Assembly: GCF_964253915.1 (NCBI RefSeq)
Contig: NZ_CAXUSG020000010.1
Span: 62,001 to 126,000 of the forward strand
Source of the DNA: Metarhizobium sp964253915
GTDB lineage: Bacteria; Pseudomonadota; Alphaproteobacteria; Rhizobiales; Rhizobiaceae
Reading direction: 5' to 3'
Length of the DNA stretch: 64,000 nt
Part shown: one piece after another, positions 53,558-62,362 of the stretch
Layout: every line of letters begins with the position of its first letter
Position numbering within the stretch: the stretch's first letter is position 1
Notes under the pieces: generated by a model
Seen by the model: only the letters and a program-made list of their open reading frames with translations
The model's database searches: none
What the model was told of the DNA's origin: nothing
Position numbers and translations under genes: made by a program

Positions 53558-53786
53558 GATCGTCCCCGTTGACCCGCGTGCCGCACCGCACGAACTGTAT
53601 TCCCAATTAGGCCGCAGGCGCAAACATGGTCAACCCTGCTGCCGTAAATCCCCCACAACGATGAGGAAACGGCGGGAAACCGAGGGTTTCCTCCGCGCAC
53701 GCCTTGCATAAACGGCCTTCTCATGCAATTGCGACCGGCAGATGACGCGGTATGTTTACCGCACGGATGGGCGATCGGAGATCATC

Positions 53787-54860
53787 ATGAGCCAGTCGGG
53801 CAAGAACGGTTTGACCTATAGCGATGCGGGCGTCGATATCGATGCCGGCAACCTGATGGTGGAGAAGATCAAGCCGGCCGTGCGCTCGACGCGCCGCCCC
53901 GGCGCAGACGGCGAAATCGGCGGCTTCGGCGGCCTGTTCGACCTCAAGGCCGCGGGCTTCAACGATCCGATCCTCGTGGCGGCCAATGATGGCGTTGGCA
54001 CCAAGCTGAAGATCGCCATCGACGCCGGCAAGCACGACACTGTTGGCATCGACCTCGTTGCCATGTGCGTCAACGACCTCGTCGTGCAGGGCGCCGAACC
54101 GCTGCTGTTCCTCGATTATTTTGCCACCGGCAAACTCGACCCGGATCAGGGTGCCGCCATCGTCACCGGCATTGCTGCCGGCTGCCGCGAGGCGGGTTGC
54201 GCGCTGATCGGCGGCGAGACGGCGGAAATGCCCGGCATGTATTCCGACGGCGACTACGACCTCGCCGGCTTTGCAGTGGGTGCCGCGGAACGCGGCAAGC
54301 TTCTGCCGGCAGGCGATATCGGTGAAGGCGACGTCATCCTCGGCCTCTCCTCCTCCGGCGTGCATTCGAACGGCTTTTCGCTGGTGCGCAAGATCGTCAC
54401 CCTCTCCGGCCTCGCCTGGGATGCCCCGGCCCCCTTCGCCGACGGCAAGACGCTGGGCGAAGCCCTGCTGACGCCGACACGCATCTACGTCAAGCCGCTG
54501 CTCGCCGCCATTCGCGAGACGGGCGCGCTGAAGGCGTTGGCCCACATCACCGGCGGCGGTTTCCCGGAAAACATTCCGCGCGTGCTGCCAAAACATCTGG
54601 CCGCCGAAATCGATCTCGGCGCGGTCACCGTGCCGCCGGTCTTCTCCTGGCTTGCCAAGACGGGCGGCGTGGCAGCCAACGAAATGCTGCGCACCTTCAA
54701 CTGCGGCATCGGCATGATCGTCGTCGTCGCCGAGGGTGACGTAGCGAAGGTCACGCAGTCGTTGCAGGCGCAAGGTGAAAGCGTCGTGACGCTCGGCCGG
54801 ATGATCGCCCGCGCCGAAGGCGGCGCCGGAACGGTCTACAAGGGCACGCTCGCCCTATGA
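53787..54860 (+). CDS. purM: Phosphoribosylformylglycinamidine cyclo-ligase
   Basis: A 357-residue AIR synthetase of purine synthesis. It has GLTYSDAGVDIDAGNLMVEK, the ATP-site VAANDGVGTKLKIA, the conserved LIGGETAEMPGMYSDGDYDL and LGLSSSGVHSNGFSLVR. GGAG precedes ATG 53787. It overlaps purN by 4 bases. It is divergent from perM-hdaA-ppk-ppx. Confidence 0.97.
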   Translation: MSQSGKNGLTYSDAGVDIDAGNLMVEKIKPAVRSTRRPGADGEIGGFGGLFDLKAAGFNDPILVAANDGVGTKLKIAIDAGKHDTVGIDLVAMCVNDLVVQGAEPLLFLDYFATGKLDPDQGAAIVTGIAAGCREAGCALIGGETAEMPGMYSDGDYDLAGFAVGAAERGKLLPAGDIGEGDVILGLSSSGVHSNGFSLVRKIVTLSGLAWDAPAPFADGKTLGEALLTPTRIYVKPLLAAIRETGALKALAHITGGGFPENIPRVLPKHLAAEIDLGAVTVPPVFSWLAKTGGVAANEMLRTFNCGIGMIVVVAEGDVAKVTQSLQAQGESVVTLGRMIARAEGGAGTVYKGTLAL

Positions 54861-55516
54861 CGTCTCCGCGCAAACGCGTCGTCGTCTTCATTTCCGGAGG
54901 CGGGTCGAACATGCTGGCGCTGGTCAAGGCCTGCGCCGCGCCGGATTTCCCCGCTGAAATCGTCGGCGTCATTTCCGACAAGGCCGATGCCGGCGGCATC
55001 GCCAAGGCTGAGGCGCTCGGCATTGCCACCTTCACCTTCGTGCGCAAGGATTTTGCCAGCAAGGAAGCGCACGAGGCAGCGATCTTTGCGGCGCTGGACA
55101 CGCTCGCCCCCGATATTCTCTGCCTCGCCGGCTACATGCGGCTTTTGACCGCCACCTTCATCAATCGCTACGAAGGCCGGATGATCAACATTCATCCGTC
55201 GCTGCTGCCGTTGTTTGCCGGCCTGCATACCCACCAGCGGGCACTCGATGCCGGCGTGCGGGTTGCCGGCTGCACCGTGCATTTCGTCACCGAAGGCATG
55301 GATGAAGGGCCGATCATCGCCCAGGCGGTCGTCCCCGTTCTGCCGGCCGACAGCGCCGACACGCTGGCCGCCCGCGTCTTGACTGTGGAACACCGGACGT
55401 ATCCGCTGGCGCTGAAACTGCTGGCCGAAGGCAAGGTGTCGATGCGTGACGGCCGTACCGTCTTCACCGGCCCTGTCACGAGCGATGAAACAGGCGCGCT
55501 GATCAGCATCGGCTGA
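54857..55516 (+). CDS. purN: Phosphoribosylglycinamide formyltransferase
   Basis: A 219-residue GAR transformylase: VVVFISGGGSNMLALVKACA binding loop, catalytic Asn-His in MINIHPSLLPLFAGLHTHQR, and Asp in HFVTEGMDEGPIIAQAVVPV. It uses 10-formyl-THF, supplied via glyA. The 4-base overlap with purM marks a coupled operon. Confidence 0.96.
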   Translation: MTSPRKRVVVFISGGGSNMLALVKACAAPDFPAEIVGVISDKADAGGIAKAEALGIATFTFVRKDFASKEAHEAAIFAALDTLAPDILCLAGYMRLLTATFINRYEGRMINIHPSLLPLFAGLHTHQRALDAGVRVAGCTVHFVTEGMDEGPIIAQAVVPVLPADSADTLAARVLTVEHRTYPLALKLLAEGKVSMRDGRTVFTGPVTSDETGALISIG

Positions 55517-55617
55517 CAACGCCGCATATACCGAAAATTTACCAAACTCGCAGAAATTGTTCCGCATCGTCTTTTTGCGCTTGACGCAATCCGATCGTCG
55601 TTCTGCGAGGTTATATC

Positions 55618-56559
55618 ATGGTCTTCTTCCGGTCCCCGGCGATGCTGGCTTGCCTGACCTCGGCTGCACTGGCCCCGGCCCTTCCCGCGCTTGCCGGAGA
55701 CGAGACCGTCTCGGGCTCGATCGGCGTCGGCCTCGCCAATATTTATGCCACCGAGACGGTCCATTCCAACGGCATGAAAATCAGCCATCTCGATTGGGAA
55801 TCGCGCGGTGTGAAAGTGTTGCGCGGCGCTCTCGATGTCGAGGTTGGCGGCGGCTGGAACGTCAAGGTCGAGGGCAAGGTCGGTATCGACGGCGACGGTC
55901 AGATGACCGACTACGACTGGGTATGGCCCTTCTATTCCGACACATCGAGAGGCGGTTGGAGCCACCGTTCGGTGCATGACGACAACCGGCTGGACCACTA
56001 CTACACCGGCAGCATCGAGATCAGCCGGCGCCTGTTCGGCGACCATATCCAGAACCTCAATTTCGGCCTGGGCGGCCGCTACACGGATGTGAAATGGAGC
56101 GCCTATGGCGGCAATTTCATCTACAGCGTCAACGCCCCGCGCGACACGATCGGCTCCTTTTCGAAAGACGAACGCGGCATCAGCTACCAGCAGAAGATCC
56201 CGGTGCTGTATGCGACGCTGAACGGTTCGCAGGATCTTGGCCGTTGGCGGCTGACCGGTGCGCTGGAAGCCGGCGCCACGATCAAGGCCAAGGATGTCGA
56301 CGACCACTGGATGCGCGACCTGCGCTTCAAGGACGAACTCGCCATTTCCGCCATGTTCGGCGGCAAGGCGGGCGTCGAATACAAGCTGACGCAGGGTATC
56401 TCGCTTTATCTCGACGGCTCTTTCGAAACGACGGATTTCCGCAAGGGAAATATCAAGATGAGCAACACCGTCTCCGGCGAGACCGCTACGTACAAGGACA
56501 GCGCCGCCGGCAGTTTTGCCGCGGTTTATATCGGCACCGGCATCCGGGGTTCGTTCTGA
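55618..56559 (+). CDS. Omptin-family outer-membrane aspartyl protease
   Basis: A 313-residue protein matching OmpT in order and length. Signal peptide to about residue 26 (LAPALPALA). Aligned landmarks: HLDWESRGVKVLRGALDVEV; catalytic pair Asp98, Asp100 in MTDYDW; GGNFIYS and RDTIGSFSKDERGISYQQKI; the second pair in DVDDHW (Asp228, His230), as OmpT D83/D85 and D210/H212. Termini carry ten alternating beta-strands; it ends in Phe. Omptins cleave dibasic or host peptides at the cell surface and need LPS. They are best known in enterobacteria, so its presence here is noteworthy. Confidence 0.9.
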   Translation: MVFFRSPAMLACLTSAALAPALPALAGDETVSGSIGVGLANIYATETVHSNGMKISHLDWESRGVKVLRGALDVEVGGGWNVKVEGKVGIDGDGQMTDYDWVWPFYSDTSRGGWSHRSVHDDNRLDHYYTGSIEISRRLFGDHIQNLNFGLGGRYTDVKWSAYGGNFIYSVNAPRDTIGSFSKDERGISYQQKIPVLYATLNGSQDLGRWRLTGALEAGATIKAKDVDDHWMRDLRFKDELAISAMFGGKAGVEYKLTQGISLYLDGSFETTDFRKGNIKMSNTVSGETATYKDSAAGSFAAVYIGTGIRGSF

Positions 56560-56629
56560 GGCCGAAGCAGCGTCCGCCTGTCGAAACGAGACGCAGCGCC
56601 CTTTCTCTCCTCAAAGGGTAGTCGGGCTG

Positions 56630-57277
56630 CTAACGCATGCCCAGAACGACGGCCAGCACATTGCCCTTCTTCGACGGGCAATTCCCTGCCTTCTGCTTGG
56701 TTGCCCATCCCGCCTTCTTGAGCTTGTCGCAGACGACGGCGACGTCCTTCGGAGTCGTGATGAAGTTACGGCTGTGGTAGATGCCGGAAATGCCGCCAAT
56801 GCGGGACGAAGCCCCACCTGCCCGCAGGACACGCATCACAAGGTCGGAGCAGTTCTTGCGATACAGCTGGTAGTGGGAGCCGCGCTTGTCGCGCGCTTCC
56901 CGCCAGCATTTGCGCATGGCGGAAATATCGAGCCCATAAACGTCATAAACGACATGAGGCTCCGATTCCTCCTCCTCGATATCCTCGTATAGACCAAGCT
57001 TCGGCTGCGAAGGCCCCTGGGGCTGGATCAGGTTGGCACCGTCATCATCCGGCCACCAGCTGACATAGTTGTCGTTGAAGTGAAGCCTCTCGATACCGAA
57101 GCGTTTTTCTATTTTTTTCGGCGCCCAATAGAGTTCGTCGTTGCCTGGGTCGATCGACAGTTCGAATTTCTTGCCGACCTCGTAATTGCCAATGTACATC
57201 GACGCATGGCCGATCTTGTCGAAACCTTCCGGGTACCAGATATAGACGCGCCCGCTGACCGGCCCGCTGGTTGGCAT
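56630..57277 (-). CDS. Papain/NlpC-like thiol hydrolase candidate (unrecognised)
   Basis: A 215-residue soluble protein not assigned to a known function. It shows a circularly permuted NlpC/P60-type pattern: IGHASMYIGN (His24), NYVSWWPDDDG (WWP 74-76), and late NCSDLVMRVLRAGG (Cys143), the usual order for the permuted papain superfamily. No signal peptide or helix; an acidic spacer (EDIEEEESEP) lies between. Related patterns occur in secreted amidase or thioesterase effectors. The C-terminus carries two more cysteines (C183, C200). It is alone, divergent of nothing, facing the omptin gene tail to tail. Confidence 0.65.
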   Translation of the reverse strand: MPTSGPVSGRVYIWYPEGFDKIGHASMYIGNYEVGKKFELSIDPGNDELYWAPKKIEKRFGIERLHFNDNYVSWWPDDDGANLIQPQGPSQPKLGLYEDIEEEESEPHVVYDVYGLDISAMRKCWREARDKRGSHYQLYRKNCSDLVMRVLRAGGASSRIGGISGIYHSRNFITTPKDVAVVCDKLKKAGWATKQKAGNCPSKKGNVLAVVLGMR

Positions 57278-57470
57278 GTGACTCTCCCAATTTTTGAAGC
57301 ATGCACCGCTGCGCGCACCCGCAAAAGGCTGCTATCGCTATCTTTGAAATTACCGGATGAAAGGCGTGTTAATGTCCTGTTAGGGATAAACGAACCACCA
57401 ATGGGGTGCGTTGTCAACGCCTGCCGGACACGCAACCGTACATGTCGACAGTTGTGCGTTCAGATGCCCT

Positions 57471-58067
57471 TCAACTGCCGAGCTTGCCGCGGTTAAGGGC
57501 CGCCCATTGCAGCATCATGATCGTCTTGGCATCGCAGATCTCGCCGCGCTCGATCATCGCCATGGCGTCATCGAGGCCGATTTCCATCACTTCGATATCC
57601 TCGTATTCGTCGATCAGGCCACCACCATCGCCGGCTTTTTCGGTCACGTCGATCAGTGCCACAAAGAAGTGGATGACCTCGGTCACGGCGCCGGGCGACA
57701 TGAAGCTGTGGAAGAGCGGCCGCACCTCGCGCACGACGTAACCCGTCTCCTCCATCACCTCGCGGCGGATGGCGTCGGCGGGATTGTCGCCGTCAAGCAG
57801 ACCGGCCGGCGTCTCGATCAGCCAGCCGGAGCTTTCGTTGAGATAGGCCGGCATGCGGAACTGCCGCACCAGGATCACCGATTGCCGCTTCGGATCGTAG
57901 AGAAGGATGGTGGCGCCGTTGCCGCGGTCGTAGACCTCGCGCTTCAGCCGCACGGTCTTGCCGTCCGAACCGGTGTAATCGAAGGTGACGTTGCGCAGGT
58001 GGTACCAGTTCTTCGACAGCGTCTCGTCCTTGACGATGTCGATCTTTACATCCTTGAACTTCGTCAT
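57471..58067 (-). CDS. nudK: Nudix hydrolase, NudK-like
   Basis: A 198-residue Nudix hydrolase. The box lies in LDGDNPADAIRREVMEETGY, preceded by GWLIETPAGLL; the N-terminal VTFDYTGSDGKTVRLKREVY is as in GDP-mannose/ADP-sugar pyrophosphatases (NudK). It begins MTKFKDVKID at 58067, overlapping the oxidoreductase stop by 4 bases (ATGA), so it is co-translated with that gene. Substrate is inferred. Confidence 0.88.
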   Translation of the reverse strand: MTKFKDVKIDIVKDETLSKNWYHLRNVTFDYTGSDGKTVRLKREVYDRGNGATILLYDPKRQSVILVRQFRMPAYLNESSGWLIETPAGLLDGDNPADAIRREVMEETGYVVREVRPLFHSFMSPGAVTEVIHFFVALIDVTEKAGDGGGLIDEYEDIEVMEIGLDDAMAMIERGEICDAKTIMMLQWAALNRGKLGS

Positions 58068-60190
58068 CCAGCGGCGTCCCTGACCATCCATACCTTGTTG
58101 TCGTGCACCGCCGCACCGCCATAAGGCGCCACCTGGTCGGCGCCGGTCAGCACGTTGATGCCCTCGCCATCCAGATGTTTCTTGTTCGGCCAGATGCCTT
58201 CGGCGATCAACAGGCCGGGCTTGACGGTGTCAGAGACCCTGGCATGCAGCCGCACGCTGCCGCGGCGGTTGCCGAGCGTGACGATGTCGCCGCTTGCGAT
58301 ACCCTGCGCTTCGGCGTCGGCGGGATTGACCAGCACTTCCGGCCGACCTTCCTTCTGGATCGACGTCTTCGTTTCGGTAAAGCTCGAATTCAAAAAATTG
58401 CGTGCCGGCGAGGTTGCAAGGCGGAACGGATGTTCCTCGTCCGTCAACTCGATCAGCTCGACGTGGTCGGGAAACTCCGGCAGGGCCTCATAGGGGCCGA
58501 GCGTGCCGAGGGAACGCGGCGGACGCGTCGCCGCCGGCGTGTTGACCCAGTCGGGGCGGAAACGGAACTTCTTGTCGGGAAAATTGAAGCCGTCGACATA
58601 ATGCGCCTCCTCGAAGGAGATGCCAGCGTCGAGCCACTTGTTGTCGGAAAGATAATCGAAGCCCGGCCGGCCGCTGGCGGTCAGCATGCGGTCGATGATC
58701 TCGCGTTCCGTCAGGCCGAAGCCGGGGCGGTCGCCGACGCCGAGGCGCTTGGCCAGTTCCTCGATGACAAAGAGGTTGGTGCGCACCGTTTCCGGCGGCT
58801 CGACCAGTTTCGGGCCAAGCAGGATGTGGCTCTGGCCGCCGCCGCGATAGATGTCGTCATGCTCGACGAACATCGTCGCCGGCAGCACGATGTCGGCGGC
58901 ATCGGCGGTATCGGTCATGAACTGCTCGTGGACCGCGACGAACAGGTCATCGCGCATAAACCCTTGGCGCACCAGCCGCTGCTCCGGCATGACGCAGAGC
59001 GGATTGGTGTTCTGGATCAGCATCGCCGTCACCGGTCCACGATGGCGCAGTGCCTCGGCATCGCCGGTGAGGATGCGGCCGATCTGCGACTGGTCGAGCA
59101 CGCGGATATCGCGGTCGCGCATGCGCGAGCCGACCAGTTCGGAATTGTCGAACTTGAAGATGCCGCTGTTGGAGTGGAAGGCACCGCCGCCTTCATATTG
59201 CCAGGAGCCGAGCACGGTGGCGATCGAGGCGGCCGCATGCATGGCGACCGAACCGTTGCGCTGGCGGGTAAAACCGTAGCCGAGGCGCAGGAAGCTCTTT
59301 TTCGTCTCGCCGATCAGCCGGCCGAAGGTCTCGATTTCCTCAACCGAAAGCCCGGTGATCGCAGCCGCCCATTCCGGCGTGCGGGTTTTCAGATGTTCTT
59401 CGAGGCCGGCTGGATCGTCGGCATACTTGGCCATGTAGGCGCGGTCGGCATATCCGTCGCGGAAGGCAATGTGCATGGCGGCGCAGGCGAGAGCGGCATC
59501 GGTGCCGGGCCTGACGACCAGCGCCAGGTCCGCCTGCTTCATTGTCGGGTTGTCGTAGATGTCGATGACGACGATCTTCGCGCCGCGTTCCTTGCGGGCG
59601 CGGATGGCATGGGTCATGACGTTGACCTGGGTGACGACGGCATTGGTGCCCCAGATCACCACGCAGTCCGACTTCGCCATCTCGCGCGGATCGGGGCCGC
59701 GCAACGCGCCGGTCGCCATGGTGAAGCCGGTCCAGGCCATGTTGACGCAGATCGTGTCGAAGAAGCCGGAATATTTCTTGGCGTGCCGCAGCCGCTCGAT
59801 GGAATCGCGCTGCACCAGCCCCATGGTGCCGGCGTAATAATAGGGCCAGACCGCCTCGCTGCCGTGTTTCACTTCGGCCTTGATGAAGGCATTGGCGATC
59901 TCGTCCAGAGCGTCCTGCCAGCCGATTTCCTGCCAACTGCCCGCCCCCTTGGCCCCCTTGCGGCGCTTCGGCGTCATCAGCCGGTCGGGATGGTAGAGGC
60001 GTTCGGCATAACGCGCCACCTTGGCGCAGATGACGCCGGCGGTGTAGCTGTTGTCTTCTGCGCCGCGCACCCTGCCCATCCGCCCCTCCGCGCTGATCTC
60101 GATGTCCAGCGCGCAGGTGGAGGGACAGTCGTGCGGACAGGCCGTGTGACCGATGCGGGATTTGGCGTGAATGGGGGTCGCAATGTTCAT
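58064..60190 (-). CDS. Molybdopterin oxidoreductase
   Basis: A 708-residue molybdopterin (bis-MGD) oxidoreductase. Cysteines 18, 22, 26 and 55 (C-x3-C-x3-C-x28-C) bind a 4Fe-4S cluster. The core has DTICVNMAWTGFTMATGALR and DIVLPATMFVEHDDIYRGGG; the C-terminal dinucleotide-binding fold ends GIWPNKKHLDGEGINVLTGA. No Tat or Sec signal: a cytoplasmic enzyme. The Mo ligand is unclear, as the expected Cys/Ser position is not obvious. Substrate unknown; similar to rhizobial 'formate dehydrogenase-like' proteins. ATG 60190. Followed by nudK. Confidence 0.88.
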   Translation of the reverse strand: MNIATPIHAKSRIGHTACPHDCPSTCALDIEISAEGRMGRVRGAEDNSYTAGVICAKVARYAERLYHPDRLMTPKRRKGAKGAGSWQEIGWQDALDEIANAFIKAEVKHGSEAVWPYYYAGTMGLVQRDSIERLRHAKKYSGFFDTICVNMAWTGFTMATGALRGPDPREMAKSDCVVIWGTNAVVTQVNVMTHAIRARKERGAKIVVIDIYDNPTMKQADLALVVRPGTDAALACAAMHIAFRDGYADRAYMAKYADDPAGLEEHLKTRTPEWAAAITGLSVEEIETFGRLIGETKKSFLRLGYGFTRQRNGSVAMHAAASIATVLGSWQYEGGGAFHSNSGIFKFDNSELVGSRMRDRDIRVLDQSQIGRILTGDAEALRHRGPVTAMLIQNTNPLCVMPEQRLVRQGFMRDDLFVAVHEQFMTDTADAADIVLPATMFVEHDDIYRGGGQSHILLGPKLVEPPETVRTNLFVIEELAKRLGVGDRPGFGLTEREIIDRMLTASGRPGFDYLSDNKWLDAGISFEEAHYVDGFNFPDKKFRFRPDWVNTPAATRPPRSLGTLGPYEALPEFPDHVELIELTDEEHPFRLATSPARNFLNSSFTETKTSIQKEGRPEVLVNPADAEAQGIASGDIVTLGNRRGSVRLHARVSDTVKPGLLIAEGIWPNKKHLDGEGINVLTGADQVAPYGGAAVHDNKVWMVRDAAG

Positions 60191-60274
60191 GTCATTTCTA
60201 TATTGCAAGAGGCAAGGCGCCAAAAGGCCAAAACCGGCCGGCCGCCAATTTTCATCACCCTTGCAGGAACGTCC

Positions 60275-61126
60275 ATGAACTACCGGCACATCTATCACGC
60301 GGGCAATTTTGCCGACGTCCTCAAGCATGCCGTCCTGGCGCGGCTGATCCGCTACGCGCAGCAGAAGGAAGGCGCTTTCCGGGTTCTCGATACCCATGCC
60401 GGCATCGGCCTCTATGACCTGACCTCGGAAGAAGCCCAGAAGACCGGCGAATGGCAGGAAGGCATCGGCCGCCTGATCGACGCCGAGCTGCCGGAAGCGG
60501 CGGCGGCGCTGCTCGAACCCTATCTTTCCGCCGTCCGTGAGCTCAATCCCGAAGGCGGCGTGCGGCGTTATCCCGGTTCGCCAAAACTTGCGCGCATGCT
60601 GTTCCGCCCGCAGGACCGGCTTTCGGCAATCGAGCTGCATCCGGAGGATTTTTCCGCCCTCAGCCGCGTGTTCGAGGGTGATTTCCAGGTGCGCGTTACC
60701 GAACTCGACGGCTGGCTGACGCTTGGCGCCCATCTGCCGCCGAAAGAAAAGCGTGGGATCATCCTCGTCGATCCGCCGTTCGAAAAGCCTGATGACTACG
60801 AGCAGCTGGTCGACGGCCTCGCCAAGGCCTACCGGCGTTTTTCCACCGGCACCTATTGCCTATGGTATCCGATGAAGAAGGGGGCGCCGATCGCCGATTT
60901 CCATGAGGCGCTGAAGGCGCTGGAGATCAAGAAGATGCTCTGCACCGAACTGACGGTCAAAAGCGACCGCGAAACCACCGGCCTAAACGGCTCCGGCCTG
61001 ATCATCGTCAACCCGCCCTATACGCTGAAGGACGAGTTGCATACGCTGCTGCCGGTGCTGAAGGAAAAGCTCGGCCAGGACCGTTATGCCTCGCAGCGCG
61101 CCTTCTGGCTGCGCGGAGAGAATTGA
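60275..61126 (+). CDS. rlmJ: 23S rRNA (adenine2030-N6)-methyltransferase
   Basis: A 283-residue RlmJ: MNYRHIYHAGNFADVLKHAV is the family start; SAM-site residues in RVLDTHAGIGLYDL; catalytic RGIILVDPPFEKPDDY (DPPF). It methylates A2030 of 23S rRNA. Divergent from the molybdoenzyme gene, 84 bases apart; longer in-frame readings upstream lack similarity. Confidence 0.95.
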   Translation: MNYRHIYHAGNFADVLKHAVLARLIRYAQQKEGAFRVLDTHAGIGLYDLTSEEAQKTGEWQEGIGRLIDAELPEAAAALLEPYLSAVRELNPEGGVRRYPGSPKLARMLFRPQDRLSAIELHPEDFSALSRVFEGDFQVRVTELDGWLTLGAHLPPKEKRGIILVDPPFEKPDDYEQLVDGLAKAYRRFSTGTYCLWYPMKKGAPIADFHEALKALEIKKMLCTELTVKSDRETTGLNGSGLIIVNPPYTLKDELHTLLPVLKEKLGQDRYASQRAFWLRGEN

Positions 61127-61218
61127 GACAGGCTGCCAACGGCCAGGCAATGTCGCCCTCTTGACCGTCCGGCATCTTTGGCAACATTCTACTATCCTGT
61201 ATCCAAGGAGTTTCCCTG

Positions 61219-61617
61219 ATGAAATGCCGCCTGTTTTTCGCCGCCGCTGCGCTTCTCGCCGGGATCGCCGGTACAGCCCAGGCGGCCTCGACACCGCCTT
61301 GCACGGCCGGCGGCGTGGTCAACTCCGTGGTCAACCGGTTCGATCGCTATAGCCATCGCTATATCGGCTATCCGATGACGATCACCGCGGTCGAGGACAT
61401 CCACGAGCGGCGCATCGAGCGGATGGAAAAGCAATACCCCGTCGAGCGGCGCTATTGCGGCGCCTCGGTGGTGACCAGCGACGGCGAGCGCCGCAAGCTG
61501 TGGTATCTCATCGAGCACAATTTCGGCTTTGCCGGCCTCGGCTCCTCGGTGGAATATTGCGTCAGCGGCCTTGACCGTTGGCATGTCTATGGCGCGGCCT
61601 GCAAGTCGCTGCGTTGA
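61219..61617 (+). CDS. Small exported Cys-containing protein, upstream of RNase T2
   Basis: A 132-residue exported protein. Signal peptide to about 22 (FFAAAALLAGIAGTAQAA). The mature part has four Cys (PPCTAGG, RRYCGAS, VEYCVSG, AACKSLR), FDRYSHRYIGYPMTITAVED and VVTSDGERRKLWYLIEHNFG. I do not recognise it beyond a rhizobial hypothetical. It ends in TGATG shared with the RNase T2 gene, so the two are co-translated, and may act together in the periplasm. Confidence 0.75.
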   Translation: MKCRLFFAAAALLAGIAGTAQAASTPPCTAGGVVNSVVNRFDRYSHRYIGYPMTITAVEDIHERRIERMEKQYPVERRYCGASVVTSDGERRKLWYLIEHNFGFAGLGSSVEYCVSGLDRWHVYGAACKSLR

Positions 61618-62345
61618 TGCGCCGTTTTTCGGGCCTCGGCGCCCTGTTGATCTTCATGGCCGCCGCCGCATGGTTCGCCATCGGTGACGGCGGCAAGCAG
61701 GCGCCGCGAGACAATGACTGCTCGACCGGCGAGAATTGCCGGCCGACCTCGCGCGAAACCGTTCCGCCGGCGGCAAGCGGCTTCGATTTTTATATCCTGG
61801 CGCTGTCGTGGTCGCCGTCCTACTGCTCCAGCGACGAAGGCAGCGGCAATCGCCAGCAATGCGGCGCCGACAAGGATTTTGGCTTCGTCGTCCACGGCCT
61901 CTGGCCGCAGAACGAACGGGGCTATCTGGAATCCTGCGATAGCCGCCAACCGGAGCGCGTGCCGGACAGCCTAGGGCGCAGCCTGTTCGATATCATGCCG
62001 AGCATGGGGCTGATCGGTCACCAGTGGCGCAAGCACGGCACCTGCTCCGGCCTTTCGCAGGCCGATTATTTCAAGACGCTGCGCGCCGCCTGGAATCGCC
62101 TGTCCATCCCCGCCGACCTGCGCAAGCCGCAAGCCAGCAAACGCCTGTCCGGCGACGAGATCATCCGCAAGATGACGGCCGCCAATGCCGGTCTCGGCAA
62201 AGATGCGATTGCCCTGACCTGCAATGGCGGGCAACTCGACGAAATCCGCATCTGCTTCACCAGGGATCTGAAATTTCGCGACTGCGCCAATGCCGGTCGC
62301 CAGAGCTGCCGGAAAAACCCTCTCGTGCTACCGGCGGCACCGTAA
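61617..62345 (+). CDS. Ribonuclease T2
   Basis: A 242-residue RNase T2 endonuclease. An N-terminal hydrophobic segment (GLGALLIFMAAAAWFAI) is a signal or anchor. Active motifs: CAS I FVVHGLWPQ (His93), CAS II HQWRKHGTC (135-143, His135 and His140). Cysteines for the T2 disulfides are present. It cuts RNA unspecifically, most likely in the periplasm. ATG 61617 overlaps the upstream gene by 1 base. Confidence 0.92.
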   Translation: MRRFSGLGALLIFMAAAAWFAIGDGGKQAPRDNDCSTGENCRPTSRETVPPAASGFDFYILALSWSPSYCSSDEGSGNRQQCGADKDFGFVVHGLWPQNERGYLESCDSRQPERVPDSLGRSLFDIMPSMGLIGHQWRKHGTCSGLSQADYFKTLRAAWNRLSIPADLRKPQASKRLSGDEIIRKMTAANAGLGKDAIALTCNGGQLDEIRICFTRDLKFRDCANAGRQSCRKNPLVLPAAP

Positions 62346-62362
62346 ACCCAGAAGGATCAGCC

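Noticed and set aside
58103..60274. Long in-frame upstream extension of rlmJ
   Set aside because: It runs antisense to the molybdoenzyme gene and is composed of Arg/Asp/His-rich sequence; the RlmJ family begins at MNYRHIYHAGNF.
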